Part shown: positions 36,310 through 49,484 of the stretch, piece after piece
Position numbering within the stretch: the stretch's first letter is position 1
Layout: every line of letters begins with the position of its first letter
Assembly: GCA_030015575.1 (NCBI GenBank)
Contig: JASDDO010000001.1
Location: 325,533,595-325,597,594 of the forward strand
DNA: 64,000 nt
Direction: 5' to 3'
From: Agapanthus africanus
Taxonomy: Eukaryota; Streptophyta; Magnoliopsida; Asparagales; Amaryllidaceae
The notes under the pieces: generated by a model
The model's database searches: none
Told to the model about the DNA's origin: nothing
Seen by the model: only the letters and a program-made list of their open reading frames with translations
Made by a program: the position numbers and the translations under genes

Positions 36310-38044
36310 TATACCTATTGTCAGATAGCAGTTCTCAGGTGACACTTGTATAGGCTAGTCTTTAGACCCGAGATCGTCATAGTGTCTTGTGTGATTCCCA
36401 CTATGCTTTTATTTCCTCCTACCATGGCTCTACTAAGTCGTGCAAACAGGTGGATTTTGGGTACAGTCCTGAATCACATGGTGGCAGTAAGCAATAGGTG
36501 GGGTTTCGTCTCTCCCGGTATACGGAGATGATTTCGCGCTATGCTTGGTCGGCCATAACAGGAAATCCCTGGCCAGGGTTGTCGAGATTTACTGATAAGA
36601 GTTATCAGTAATTTGTTGAACCGTTATGAGCCATACATAAGCATGACTTCTAATGTTACTGGGGTCTGACATTACTACCCCTAGACTTCATTTGCGACAT
36701 ATCAGACGAAGAGACCGGAATGTATAGTAAGTGTTGCTTACAGGCTCGTTAGGGTTTGGATGAGTTTGTCGGCCACCTTTTCGTCATGTACCTGGGTAGC
36801 CATTACGCACAGCTAGTGCTGCTGACGTGCTTGTGGTTAAACCCACTGCCAGCGTACTGTCAAGTCATTAAAGTCCAACACAGAGGGTTCCCAAGTTCGG
36901 GCAAAAGATGAAGAGGCCGTAACTTGTTACGACAGGGTTTCAATCATGTTCGTGTACTTGCTACACGAATGATCATCGGAAGGATAATACAGGTATGCTT
37001 TGGTTTAAGCCAAATACCGGTGTTAAATTATTGGATTTTTTGTATTCATATTTTTCGGAATACGAATACGGGTATACTTATACGGTATATAGTGAGGTGT
37101 ATTCTTGTAATTGTACAAGAGCACCTTCTAGAAGGAGACACCTCATAATAGGATTTTTATTTTGTAAAAATAAAAATATGAGGTGGAATTTGGAGAATTG
37201 TCAAAGCATGGTTGAAGGAATGGCTCATATTATTTTTTATTCATTTGGGATTACTATTGAAGTATGGTACATTATTTTGGAAATAAATTAATACACATTT
37301 CATTAACTTCCATGAGCTATATCTTTTTTCCATAGTTGATTTTCTCTCATTCTCACTCTCATCTTTTCTCTCCAAAATTATCTCCTTCTTCAATCTCTAA
37401 AGCTCTACTCTTCACATAAGTTATGAATCAAAAGCTTAAGAGATAAAATAATCCTCTAGTTCATCTCGACAACATCTAAGTAGTCATTTCTAGCACACTT
37501 GACTTCTTAATTAACTCTTTTGAAGAGCTTGAAGCTTGTTCCAAAGCTCTCGGGTGGATTATCTACGTCTTGAAGGTGACCGGAGATCAAGGTCTTTGCA
37601 ACCATCCAAGTAGCCTAGGATTCGCATCCAAAAAAAGGCCTGAAGGACCGATTCACTAGGTATATATCATAGTAGGTAACAACTCTAGATAAGGTTTCTA
37701 GTTATGGTTTAGCATAAGATCTAGGGTTTAGAGTGGGTGTTGCATGCAAGAAAATTTTTCTTTGCCACTTCCGCCTTCTCAGAAGTGTTGTCACGGTGTG
37801 CAACATCCAGTAATATTGGAAACATAGTAGAGGTGCTCAGACACACTTTCACTTGGCTTGCGTCTTATGATATTTTGGCCTTCATCAAGGTCATAAGCTC
37901 ATGTAACAAAAATTCACATCGAGAGTTTCAAAGGAAAAGGAAAATTGCTAGTTTTGCATACCATCTGGAGTGTGATAATTTTGGTAGGATTCCTTCAAAA
38001 TTGTCACACAATGATAGTTGGATGCCGATCCCACCGTGAGACTT
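36310..38044 (+). mobile_element. H: remnant of an Angela-like copia element (LTR part plus leader fragment)
   Basis: It starts in mid-LTR at TATACC, aligning with 44518 onward in B1. It keeps the palindrome CCCTGGCCAGGG (36567-36578), the perfect 10-bp hairpin TTACTGATAA/TTATCAGTAA (36589-36598 with 36602-36611) and a bipartite hairpin (36992-37018). The LTR match fades after about 37740. From about 37860 it matches the leader (TTCATCAAGGTCATAAG, compare 55710), with the primer site deleted. T3 cuts it on the left and T4 on the right. Confidence 0.75.
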
Positions 38045-41000
38045 TGTCACGTCCCGAAATAGCACGTGACTGGCCCTTGAATCATATGAATTCTATAGGA
38101 CCTCATCTAATTTAAGTAAACCAAAAGCCCAGAAATCTACAACCATTTTAAATAATAAATAACGGAAAACTAGTTTTAAAGAAGTGAAGAAAACATATTT
38201 TTAAAAAAACAAGGTTTTTAAATAAGTAAGCCGAATATGCATTTTTAAATCCTCAAGTCTATTCTGAAAATTTCGGTAGAGTTTCCTTTGTAAATACTGA
38301 CCCCAAACGGGGTACAACAAGAACAATATATGCATAATGATAAAAGGCATTCCCAAGCGGGAGCTAGCTATTCATCAATTGACGGTCACAACCACGCAAG
38401 TAATATAATATACAACGCCGAATGGCGAGGATCAAAACTCAAAAGGAAAATCAAAATCATCATGAAAACCATAATACTACAACACGCGGCTCTAAGGTCG
38501 AAATAATACACAACTCGTTTTCTAAGTCTGAAATAAATATACAACTCTGGTTGATGGAATTACTAGATACAACTGATTAAAATAAATACAAGGATAGTCA
38601 CGATGCGAGTGAACCCACCTACCAAAGCAATCACCCAGAAAAGAAGCAGTGTGCCAGAAAGCCGTAATGAAACCTGTACGGCAAAACCTGCAAGAAACTG
38701 TGGCACAACGGGGGTGAGTTGCCAACTCGTGAGTAGAAAAACATCACAGAGCAGAAATCGTATGTATGACTCATCCTAGGTCAATACGATCAGTAACAAT
38801 ATATCCTCAATATGAAAAGGTGGCAAGGGTAAACATCTATACATCAGTGTAATACCAAGTGCTCGTGTCAGTGCCTCAGGTAGCAACATATCACAAATAT
38901 GAGGTATGATCAATGTAATCAACATGAATCAGTGTCAACTATATCCTGAAGTCTATGAGTAAGTGGATATCGTCCAACTATGTAATCAATGTCTGTATGT
39001 ATGTGGATCTCGTCCACGTGTCAACCAAAGACACAAAACATCATGCATTTAAGTACCATAAAGCTTATGCATGGAAGTATGGGGATATAAATCAATGTGT
39101 GTCCCTTGCGACACATCAAAATCATGGAACCTGAGTGTCCTGCATCGACACTCGAAACATCATGAAACCAAATCCCAGCATCGGCACGTAAATCCTCATA
39201 TATCGGGCTCCATCAGTCCGAATCGGCCCACGGGCTCCGTCAGTTCGGATCGGCCCATATCATCTGTCGACTCCGGTCGGTATCCCCCGGATATCCGCCG
39301 GGCCCAAATACTATCACCGGTAGGTAGTAGTCCCACTGTCGTCTCACCGCCCGCAGCACAGCAATCCGTTCTCGCCCCAGGGTACCATACCGGGTCCACC
39401 ATGTACCCGCAATCGGCCTCATCCAGCTCCTCGAATCGAGTATCACTGTCACACGTCTCAGAACCGAGAAAACGCATGGTGGACGCACTGAAATATCATA
39501 TCAAGAGAAACTGGGTTTTTAAAACAATACAAACTTTCTTTTTAAAATGACCACGGTTCTCAAATCCAGAAATCTCATGAAAACAACATATCTCAATGCG
39601 TAAAAGCATAAAGCATGATGTATGCGACATATAACAGAAATGTAAGCATATCCGTATATCATGCAACATGGAACAGTAATATGCACATAACGAGGGAAAA
39701 CCGCTCTTTTAAAATGAATCTAGTTTTAAAATATATCTTGCGGTTCCCAAATCTCCAAAATCAAGCCAAAATCATCTATGTATGTGCAAATACGTATGTA
39801 TGCAGTATGGGTGTACAATATGTATGTGTACCAGTATGTCATATAAGGAGTCATATCCTGATACAGCAATCTTACTGTATAGTGACATGACAATTATCGA
39901 TGATGAAGTGTGTGTGTGCCGACAACTAGGTGTACGTGGAACATACGCATCATCGATAATGGTGCTGGTGTCCTGACAACATGGGTCTAATATAACAATA
40001 AACACATTTACACATGCAATGCGATGCGAATAGCAAGAATATGCAGAAATCGAATAATAAACGCAACAGTGAAGAATCTACATCAATATGTAAATGTCAT
40101 ACAGTTTTTCCATTTGAAATAAGACGAATCGGGGTTTTTAGAAAAATAAGGGTTACGGTGTTTTTAAGAAAAGATGTGTCTTTCAAAAATATCCGTAGAA
40201 TCTCTTAGCCTGTATTTAAAATACTCCCGATTCGTTAGTTTTGAAATAGGTATGACTCGGGTCTAGTCTAACATCTACTAAGTAAACTACAGATCTAACT
40301 AACAAGCTAATCGAAAGGGTATGGAAACCACCTAAATCTGAGTCGATATATATATACATATATAATAGTCGGTGATCTCGCCCCAATAGTACCACGTACG
40401 ATACAATATATCATATGGCATCCCCGAGTCAAGAGTGCGGATCTATCATCATAGTTATATCGTACGGTAAATCCGTCGTACGGCATCCCGAATCTGGGTA
40501 CGGATAGAATCTCACATTTATCTCATCAATTATCTGGTATCCTTATCATCATATCTCATGAACAGGTGTACTGATCTAAGTCTAGTATGAACTGATACCA
40601 TCTATATAGATATTTGTGCGTGTAATAAAACACACGCCTAAAGGCCCGCTATAACTCATGTCGTATCTCCTAATACGAACCACATCATATCACCGATCTT
40701 ATGGCACCATGCCCAATCTCACCGACTCATCTCCAAATATCATCTACTATGCTCATCCTCTAAGTGTAGGTATACGTGTCTATATACACATCGTCCTATA
40801 CCTATGTGTGTATATATATATACGTATCCCCATATACGCACAAGTATAAAAAGTAAGCATGTGTGTGCGTGTGGGTGTAAACCTATTCTAGAGTTCGCGA
40901 CTAAGAAGCTGTACTAGCCCACATCTAATAACCCCAATCTAACCATTGAACACCTAATCATATCTTGAATATCCATTTCACACATAAATCTATCAAATAT

Positions 41001-41179
41001 ATATATATATAGTATATATAGCATACTAAACATCGAAATGCTGGGGTGCTATACGCCATCCAGCCGACTTCCCCCGTAGATATAATCTACTCTATTTGCT
41101 TTTCGCTTTCCCTTGCCGACGCGCCACGTGTTTGCTTGTCATCTCGAAGTCTTCATAGGATACCTACACATCATAACGT
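38045..41179 (-). mobile_element. T4: gypsy-type LTR, minus strand, left part
   Basis: The plus strand begins TGTCACGTCCCGAAAT, the complement of the ATTTCGGGACGTGACA end of T2. The LTR runs backwards through the shared landmarks, including the inverted repeat 39893-39905 with 39948-39960. It is split by A3 at 41179 and resumes at 61570. Frames such as 39071-39550 lie inside LTR sequence and show no known domain. Whether T4 is solo is unknown because its other end lies outside the window. Confidence 0.8.
41175..41179 (+). repeat. Target-site duplication of A3, left copy (AACGT)
   Basis: AACGT precedes A3. AACAT follows it at 61570-61574. They differ at one base, as expected for an older duplication. 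T4 sequence reads through both sides when compared with T2 near 18230. Confidence 0.75.
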
Positions 41180-43302
41180 TGTTGGAGATAGTGCCCTCAG
41201 AGTCAATTATTGGATCACAGGCATGTGATTGCAATGATTGAAGGAGGACCTATACCGGTAGGACAGTCTTACTCAAGATGATAGTATGCTATCAAGTTTA
41301 TCTTTATCATCGTGTACTGCTTTAGGTGACCTCATAGGTCACTATTGCACGTTGATAGAGCCCCTAGGATTCTTGCTTGACTGCCAGTAGTATGAGGGCG
41401 ATCATATACGTGGGAGCTGGGGTCTATAAGCACATCCTTAAAAGGTCCCTAGTCGAGGGAGTTTCGAGACAGGGAATCGATACTCCAGAGTAGACTAGTG
41501 TATACAGTCGAGACCCCGACGAGGGGCGGTGGCCGGTCTTACAAGCCACTGATGTCAGTTGGTTCACTTAAGATCTATACAGGTGCTCATTGGGTTATGA
41601 GTACACCGGACAGGACTCGCCGGGAACATGCTAGTTGGTCTTATACCTGACGTCAGATAACAGTTCCCTGGTGACATGTGTACAGGTTAGTTCATTGACC
41701 TGAGATCGTCATTTGTTTCGTGTAAGTTCCCACTGTACTTTGATTACTACCCTACCACGCTCAAAGAAGACGTGCAAACAGGTTTTAGTTGGGTACAGTC
41801 CCGGGCCACATGGAGGCAGTGAGCGGATCTGCAAGGGTTCGTCTCTCCGGGTATTGGGGGTGAGGTCGCGCTTTGTCTAAAAGAGCCATTACACGAAGTT
41901 CTTGGCCAAGGTAGGAGATTTACTAGTAGGTATTCCAGTAGTATCTCAGGGTGTTCTGGGCTACACTCCGACACGACTTGTACCGCTTTTGGGGGTCTGA
42001 CTTTTACCAACCCCCTAGGCCCGCCATCCGATACTCATAGACGAACGGACCGGACTATATGGATATTGTCACTGACAGGCTTAGTAGGGTGTCAGGATGA
42101 GTTCGCTCATCGACGTCCCTTTTGGTCAATATCTGGTAGCCCGTTACGTATGGCTAATACCTCTGACATGCTAGTGGTTAATTCCACAACCAAGGTGTCG
42201 ACGAGTCTTTAGAGTCTCCCACAGACCGTTTTCTCAAGTTTCAGGCGGAACGCTGTAGAGGCCGTATGGAGATATGGCAGGGTTCGATCAGATACGTGCG
42301 GTATTGCACGGATCATGATCGGACGGATAATACTAGCGGGCTTTGGTTTAAGCCGGATCCTAGTATTGTACAGTGTAGATTTTGTCTCATTGCATTTGTA
42401 TTCGGTAATAATACAAATGCGGGTATGTATATACAGTAGCGGGGTTTTCCTGTAATTTATTACGGGATCAGTTTTATGAAGTTGCCAGTTTGCTTTCCGG
42501 TTTCAGCCATTTTCCTTTGTTCCTTTCTTTGGCTGAAATTTGGTTGAGGGGGTTATTTGCAATTATGTAATTAACAATTGAGAAGACTTTTGCATCATGA
42601 TGGTTTCATGATGGTGCACCATCCATTGACTTCATTTGACTTCATCATGGCTTGACTTTTGTGATGACATGAGTTGGTGATGGGCTTTTTGAGTGTGGCT
42701 TTAGTTGTGATGATTATTCCTCATCATCACATGTTTTTCTCTCTTGCATTATTGATCCCCCCCTTTGGACTTTTTCCCTCTCCCTTGAACAACATTGGCC
42801 GGCCATTTTTCTTCAAGGGGGGCTGTCCTAATTTTTTGTGTGGGGAAATACTCTTATTTGGCTTTGCAAAAATCATATAGCTCCTCCTCCAAAAGTTCAT
42901 TTCTTCACCTCCATCAAAAAGGCAACTTCATACAACCCCAAGAGACAAATAGTTCTACACTTCATCTACAGCATCCTTAGGCACGTCGACTCGCCAACTT
43001 CATACTCGGGTTGCTTCGGTCCATAGGTGGGAGCCCATAAGAGAACCCGGCGATGTGGAGCCCTTCCGACGAGGAGATGAAGACCGGAGATTCCGCGGGG
43101 AGATCGGGATGACGACGAGAAGACCGAAGGACACGGATCGCTCGGTATATCTCTCTACCCCTTCTCTAGTTAGCTAGGAGTAGGTTAATGGTCCGATCCG
43201 GGATTTTTGTGCGCGGTGGTGCTGGTTTACAAAGTTAAAGTAAAGTATCGTTTCCGCATTTTGGCCTTGGATAGACGGACGGGGCGCCGCCGTGCACTTA
43301 CA
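41180..43302 (+). repeat. 5' LTR of A3
   Basis: It begins TGTTGGAGATAGTGCCCTCA and ends CGTGCACTTACA. The palindrome CTTGGCCAAG is at 41901-41910. The bipartite hairpin has outer helix AATACTAG (42329-42336) with CTAGTATT (42360-42367). Confidence 0.95.
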
Positions 43303-43303
43303 C

Positions 43304-43316
43304 TGGTATCAGAGCC
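43304..43316 (+). other. Primer-binding site of A3 (tRNA-iMet)
   Basis: TGGTATCAGAGCC lies one base after the LTR end. Confidence 0.95.
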
Positions 43317-43515
43317 ATGCCATTAACCTAGTCTAGCTTGTTCTAACATGTTTACAAGTTCGATCGAACGGATTTTCCGAAAACTCGCATTTTCTGGTTT
43401 AGTTCTCTGTCGAATTTTTTTTGGCTCGAAAAAATATTTGGAGTGTTGCAGAAATCTGAGCAGGTGTTTTTAAGAATTCTGTAGAAATCTGGTATTGTTA
43501 TGCTACAGGAAGACC

Positions 43516-43556
43516 GCGGAACTGTGGCCAAACCCATGTTCCGGCCACGGTTCCGC
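43516..43556 (+). other. Leader hairpin of A3
   Basis: GCGGAACTGTGGCC (43516-43529) pairs with GGCCACGGTTCCGC (43543-43556) around 13 nt. Compared with A2, one C-G pair is replaced by T-A on both sides of the stem. Confidence 0.85.
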
Positions 43557-44071
43557 CGTAGTCAAGGGTCAACGCAATGCCATTTTTCTACAGTGATCTT
43601 TATATTTGAAATTGGGGTTTTTGGAATATTCTGTTTGGGCCCAGATTTTCTTTGAGTGATACAGTAGTGCTTGGGGCCCACTTCGGTAAATTTAGTCGAT
43701 CGAAAATTTTAAACATGTTAGTTCACAGTATTTACATTATATCTACGACCGTGAATGACACTTGATCGGTAAATCCTGTCTAACTGCTATAGCCCTTTTA
43801 GACGGATTTGCGAACGTGACATTCACGTAGATGTTCTGTGTTGTGCTGTGATGTTGCGGATTGTCGTGGTGGATAGCCTGGATGCAATGGTAGTACAGTT
43901 TGGTTTGTATATGTACGTTTGATATTGCAGGGCGAGCGTCCGACATGTGGACTGCCGTCACTGCCTGTTTGTATATTATTCTTTTGGGGCACGACCGGGC
44001 TGAGGTCGTTGTACCCGTTGTATGTATATTTTACTTTCTGTACTAGGATTACCCCGCGGGGGGGTGCACGG

Positions 44072-46295
44072 TGTTAGTTATATGTATGCCCTAGAGGCCA
44101 TTACTGTGCATTGGATGTATATTGTAGTGGATGCTGGGAAATATATTGGTAGGACTTTCTTGCTCGACATGATAGTACGCTATCTGGTTGCTCTTTATCT
44201 TAACGTGTATACTTTCTGTCTCTCTGTTACATGTTGATAAAGCCCTTAGGATATGTACTCGACTTTCAAGACTGTGATGCAGATCATACTAGTGGGGCCT
44301 GGATAGTCCATGAGTACATCCTTCAATGTTCCTAGTCGAGGGAATATCGAGACGGGGCATCGATATTTCAGAGTAGACTAGCGTATATCTTCTCGACCCA
44401 TGCGATGGGCGATGGATGATCCCATATCCATTGGTGTTTGACATCAGAGATGCTATACGGGTGCTCAGTGGAGACTGGGTACACTGAACGGACTCGCCGA
44501 GAACTCCCAGATGGTATTATACCTCACGTCAGATGGCGGTTCTCTGGTGACACTGGTACAGCTTAGTCTGTTGACCTTAGATCGTCATAGAGTCTTGTGT
44601 GTCTCCCACTGTGCTTTGATTTCCACCCTACCACGGCTCTACTGAGTCGTGCAAACAGGTGGTTTTTGGGTTCAGTCCCGATTCACATGGAGGCAATGAG
44701 CGATAGGAGGGGATTCGTCTCTCCCGGTATTGGGGGTTGATGTTACGCTATGCTCGACTGGCCATAACAGGAAATCCCTGGCTAGGATTGCAGTAACCTA
44801 CTGGTAAGTGTTATCAGTAGTTTCACACATGTTATGGACTTCACGTCGGCATGACTTATCGAGCTACTGGGGTCTGACGTTTACCACCCCTAGGCGAGAT
44901 ATGCGACATATCAGACGAACAGACCGGACTGTACGGTAAGTGTTACTGGTTGGATTTACAGGAGTATGAGCGGGCTTGCTCGTCGATCTTCTGATCGCTC
45001 AATACTCGGGTGGCCGTTACGTTTAGCAGACCGCTTGCGGCTTGTGGGTGTTTGATATGATCATCATCTGCTGCCGGCGTATTGACGAGTATTTAGAGTC
45101 CTATACAGAGGTTTCCTGGCTCAAGCGAAACGAAATAGGAGCACATATGGGATATGTGCGGGACCGAGAATAATGCGTGTATGTGATACCGTATTTCAAT
45201 CTCGCGATGTATGTGTCGAATGGTTGTATGCGATATAACCTAGTTATCGAATCAAGTATTGATTCGATAAGCCGATACATTGGATACTAGCCGGTTATAT
45301 GCGACATGACCGGATCATTGAATCAAGTGTTGATTTAATGATTTAATGTAGAATTATATATTTGATATATTACTTTGCATCAACTAGTATTGGTTCACTT
45401 TAAATGGATTTTCTCACTTGGATTGTGCAAGTTGTATATGTGATATACTTTTGTGCACAAGATTGTATCATGTTTGATGATACATGCAAGCTTGGGTTTG
45501 TGTAAAGAATTGACCATGGTTATATGAATGGTTAGGGTTTCATTTTATTTACTTATTCTTTTATCTTTTTATTGATTTATTTATTTATTTCTTATTGGCA
45601 AAAGAATAGAAAATGGTGGCTTGATTTGTTTGTAGTTGAAGCTTCTTGAAACTTTGACTAAGTGACCATTTTGTCTTCATGCTTAACCCTAACCCTTCAA
45701 ACTAACCTTAGTCAATTCTCTACACCTAACTAAGGTTAAAGATATGATAAGTATCATTTTATTTTATCTTTTAATTAACTTATCATAATTCTTTCTCATC
45801 TTCTTCTTCAGCATCAACATGAAGAAAGCTTGCTCCATCAATGGCAACTTGAGCTATTAAGTGAGATATCCAATTCTAAAGTGAACCCACTTCCTATTTC
45901 TTCATCCTCTACCTCTTGCCAAGTAGTATAGGGTGTTTTCTTCACAAGTTTCATGACTTGGTGAAGTGGGAGCTTGATCTTGTGATGCCTCGACGTAGAT
46001 CATCTTCGGCATCGAAGCCGACGACCAAGCCCGCCCATTTCTTCGATGAAGCCGATGCTAGAGTCCGGATTCCGATTTGGACAGCGGAGGGACATCATCG
46101 TGGAGCTTAGGAAGTGGTGGACCGGATCTACAAAGGTTGTAGTCACTTTCCTTTAGCATTTAATTCGTTTACATGCTTGCATCGCCTATATATCTAGTTA
46201 ACGATCCGTATTAGGGTTTGTAGGCACTTGTAAAATTTGAATTAGCCATGCTTGATCACTTGTGAGACTTCATTAGTGTGCTTAGGAACCCTACA
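44072..46295 (+). repeat. 5' LTR of B1 (2224 bp)
   Basis: It ends GGAACCCTACA. It holds the hairpin CTACTGGTAA/TTATCAGTAG (44798-44807 with 44811-44820, 3-base loop). A 64-residue basic frame (45916-46110) is also in the 3' LTR (54102-54296) with two substitutions, but it has no known domain. Confidence 0.95.
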
Positions 46296-46296
46296 G

Positions 46297-46309
46297 TGGT
46301 ATCAGAGCC
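46297..46309 (+). other. Primer-binding site of B1 (tRNA-iMet)
   Basis: TGGTATCAGAGCC lies one base after the LTR end. Confidence 0.95.
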
Positions 46310-46497
46310 TAGCTAGAGCCTTAGGCGATGCGTAGACGGAATTAGAAGTCCGATTGAACCGAAACCCCAATCGCATTTTGCTCTCTGGACATTTTTGAAA
46401 AACGTGGTTTTTTCCAGATTAAAATTATTCAGAAAGCTCAGTAGAAGATTCTAAGAATTACTGTATAAAACGGGGCCCCTGAATCCATTAAAGCGCG

Positions 46498-46537
46498 GCG
46501 GAACCGCGGCATTAGCATGCTAATGCGGCGGTTCCGC
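46498..46537 (+). other. Leader hairpin of B1
   Basis: A 20-bp inverted repeat without a loop spacer has its centre at ATTAGCATGCTAAT and its outer part GCGGAACCGC/GCGGTTCCGC. It has a single G-G mismatch. The outer ten pairs match the A-family hairpin. Confidence 0.85.
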
Positions 46538-48491
46538 GGCCCTTTTGTCTCCACATACAATAAATTTTGCACAGTAATTCCTAGTTTGCAGTGCCGGTTT
46601 TCCTGGGAATTTTTTAATAATTTTTCTAGAGTTGAATTTTCTGGGTTGTATTGGGGACTCGGTGTATCGATCGGATTGCCTAATTTTGTCAGTGTGTTTT
46701 TCCGGGTATTTTTAGAATATGTTAAAAAGTTCGACCGGATATAAATACCCACTTTTTCCCCTGCCGGGAAATTTCCAATTGTTGGATTTTTCCGTAGTTT
46801 AACGACGTTCTAAGTAGTGCAAGTAATGCGATGGACCCTCTAGAAGACAACAAACCTTAACTCGATTATGTGACCGTCTTGAACTACCCTTTGAACCTTC
46901 GGGTTTGGGGCAGTACGGCGTGCCACATGTGAGGCGTTGGCTTGACCCTTCTATGGCTGGACCGTTGGTACTGAGGCACGAACTGAATGTTGTTAAACAT
47001 ATTTCATGTGTTGAGCTGTTTCGGGAAAACTTGGGTGTTCGAATGTTCAATCGGAAAGTTTAACATTTTCTGTTTATCCGGAATGTGATACAACAATTGG
47101 AATTCACAAAAGTTATGTGATAACTGAATGAATGTTATAAACATAGCACTTTAGTCTCACTTGATCGGTTGCCACGGAATTTTGATGTGATCAAAAGTCC
47201 ATCGCAATCACGTAGCATACGTGGATACTCGCCGGGTAAACTTAATAGACAGCCTCACTCCGATGCCCCGACCAAGTGACTGTAGGAGAACCCCGTCGCC
47301 GAAAGAATCCGTTCGGGTGCTCGCGGTAGCGGTGTTCCGCCTTGGTGCACTTCGTCGACGGTATCGGGGGTGCGACCGTCTACTAAAGTTTGCGATGAGC
47401 ATTCGATCAAAATGTCGGGAATCTTGTTGAATTGCCCGACTTGATATTGAAAAGTGTTTTCGATAATGAGACTAAAATGCGGGGTTTATAATTGATAGGC
47501 ATGCGATGTCTAAAGAATTCATTTGATCAGGCATGCGATGTCTGAGGTGGTTGCGGATTCCAACTGTTGTAGTTTTACACTTTCTTTTCTGTGACCGTAA
47601 GTGTAATATGTGATGTCGCCGGTTTCGTTGCTATATGTCAACGACAATTGGGATGCGCATATTTACTTACGTTGATGACATGTGATGTTATGTGTTGCTG
47701 GATATGTTATATTGGATCGTCGTGTTTGAATAGCCGGGGGGTTTTTCTGTGAGATGAGTGTTTTTCATTTTCATTCATGTAAAAACTTGTATGTAATATT
47801 ATTTTATTGGGGAACTTCCAGGTTGCGGAAGATGTCACCGTTGATGTATATTATTTACTTTTCTGCACTAGGATAGACCCAAGGAGGGGAACACAAGTAA
47901 CCGGGTTCTAAGGTCCAGTGGGAGACCATCTCGAGGAGTCGAGTCCGGGTCTCCTAACCCTAGAATTGGTAGGGTTGCTTGCCACTCTCGTAGGGGTCTA
48001 GGGGTGTGGGATAGGCTATTCATCACAACCGTGGAATCCGTGTTTTATACTGGCTCGTATTGAAAACACGGACGTCCTAGTATATCCAATATTTCATATG
48101 TTTCTTCTGCTGTGATTTATCTGTGATGTGATCATGTGATGTTCTGTGACAGATATTATATATAGTATATATGATATATTATATAAACGTTGCTTATGTT
48201 TTACACCCGTGCTAGCCCTGCCCCGCTCTGCCGTTAGTTACCTAACCTAACGGTGCAGACGGGACATCAAGGCGAATGCGGATGGCATAAGCGTACGTTA
48301 TATTTATCTGTGATGTTTAGGTGGACTTAAATGATGGGATATTCATTAATGAGATTAATGAAAGAAAATAAACCTAATTGATGTTGTGGAATCGAATTTC
48401 AAAATAAAAAACAGGTAGCTACAGTTCTTGCTTTGCATCGCGGTGTTCATTGTAGAACATCCTGCACCTTATTCGATGGGGAAAGGACCGA

Positions 48492-48659
48492 GATCCCTTC
48501 ACCGGGAGTGACTCCTTTAGCAATAACTGGCAGATACTACACACTCGGTTTGTCTTTTGATTGCTTCTATAGTTTTTGCTTTGCACAGTGATATATATGA
48601 TATATCCCGCACCTCATTCGACGAGGAAATGGCCGACGATCCCTTCACCGGGAGTGACC
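48492..48659 (+). repeat. Duplicated leader motif in B1
   Basis: CCCTTCACCGGGAGTGAC occurs at 48495 and 48641, 146 bp apart, each after a GATGGGG- or GACGAGG-type stretch. It is conserved with the A family although the sequence around it has diverged. Confidence 0.8.
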
Positions 48660-49484
48660 CCTTTAGCAAAACTAGAAAAGCCTCAAAAACATTCCATTTA
48701 AAAACCATTTGATTCCGCAACGAGATCAAGTTCAAAGTGTTAAAGGTTTTCACAAAAACCATTCGCAACCCTCCGTCATTTTAGGAAGTAGAGTACTTAG
48801 TATTCGTGCTGTGTTTGTTGACCATAGTCAAGGCACAGTGTACGGTAGCTAAGTGATGTCTTCCTACACCGCATATGATGCGATTAGTTAGGACAGCCGC
48901 GTGACTTTGTTGACCTTAGTTAAGGGTCATGTGGGTGGGTCTAATTAATCACGAAATGACGGGTAGAACTTGACTAGTACTTATGATTTGTTGACCTTAG
49001 TTAAGGTCATAAGTGCTAGGGGTAAAAACCATTATCGGGAGTTTCAAGTATTGAAATTTGCAATGAGATTGCATACCTTCTATGTGATAGTTGGATCCCG
49101 ATACCCACTGCGAGTAATTGTTACTCCTGGGAGAGTTTTGCACTTTGCAATTAGCCGATCAAGTAGGTGTCTAGAAAGGTGTCAACGGGGTTACGCCTCT
49201 GGGAAAACGAGGTTTACTGTAATTAGGTCCGTGCGAAAGCACGGGGAACCTCCCTCAAAGTACCGACACTGGCCTGGTTGAAATATTGGCGAACTTGTAG
49301 AGTGTAATTAATCCCGGCTAGTCTTTCCTTTTAGGATTTGAAGGAAGATTTGATAAAAACAGTGGGAGCCATCCTGATTAGATAAAATATATAACCAATC
49401 TAATCTTGCAAGAGCGCACGCTGAGTGTTTTCTTCTCTCTCTCTCCTGGTAGCGACCATATCACGCCTTAATCAAGATAACAAA

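Larger units (their letters stand above)
46310..49470 (+). other. Untranslated leader of B1
   Basis: This is about 3.1 kb without a plausible frame. It contains the long hairpin (46498-46537) and the duplicated motif (48492-48513, 48638-48659). The motifs GTTGACCTTAGTTAAGG and TCGGGAGTTTC align with the A-family leaders. Confidence 0.7.

Noticed and set aside
39071..39550. 159-residue plus-strand frame rich in Ser, Pro and His
   Set aside because: It lies wholly inside the T4 gypsy LTR and opposite to the element's direction. The equivalent stretch in other LTRs of the family is not open and no domain is visible.
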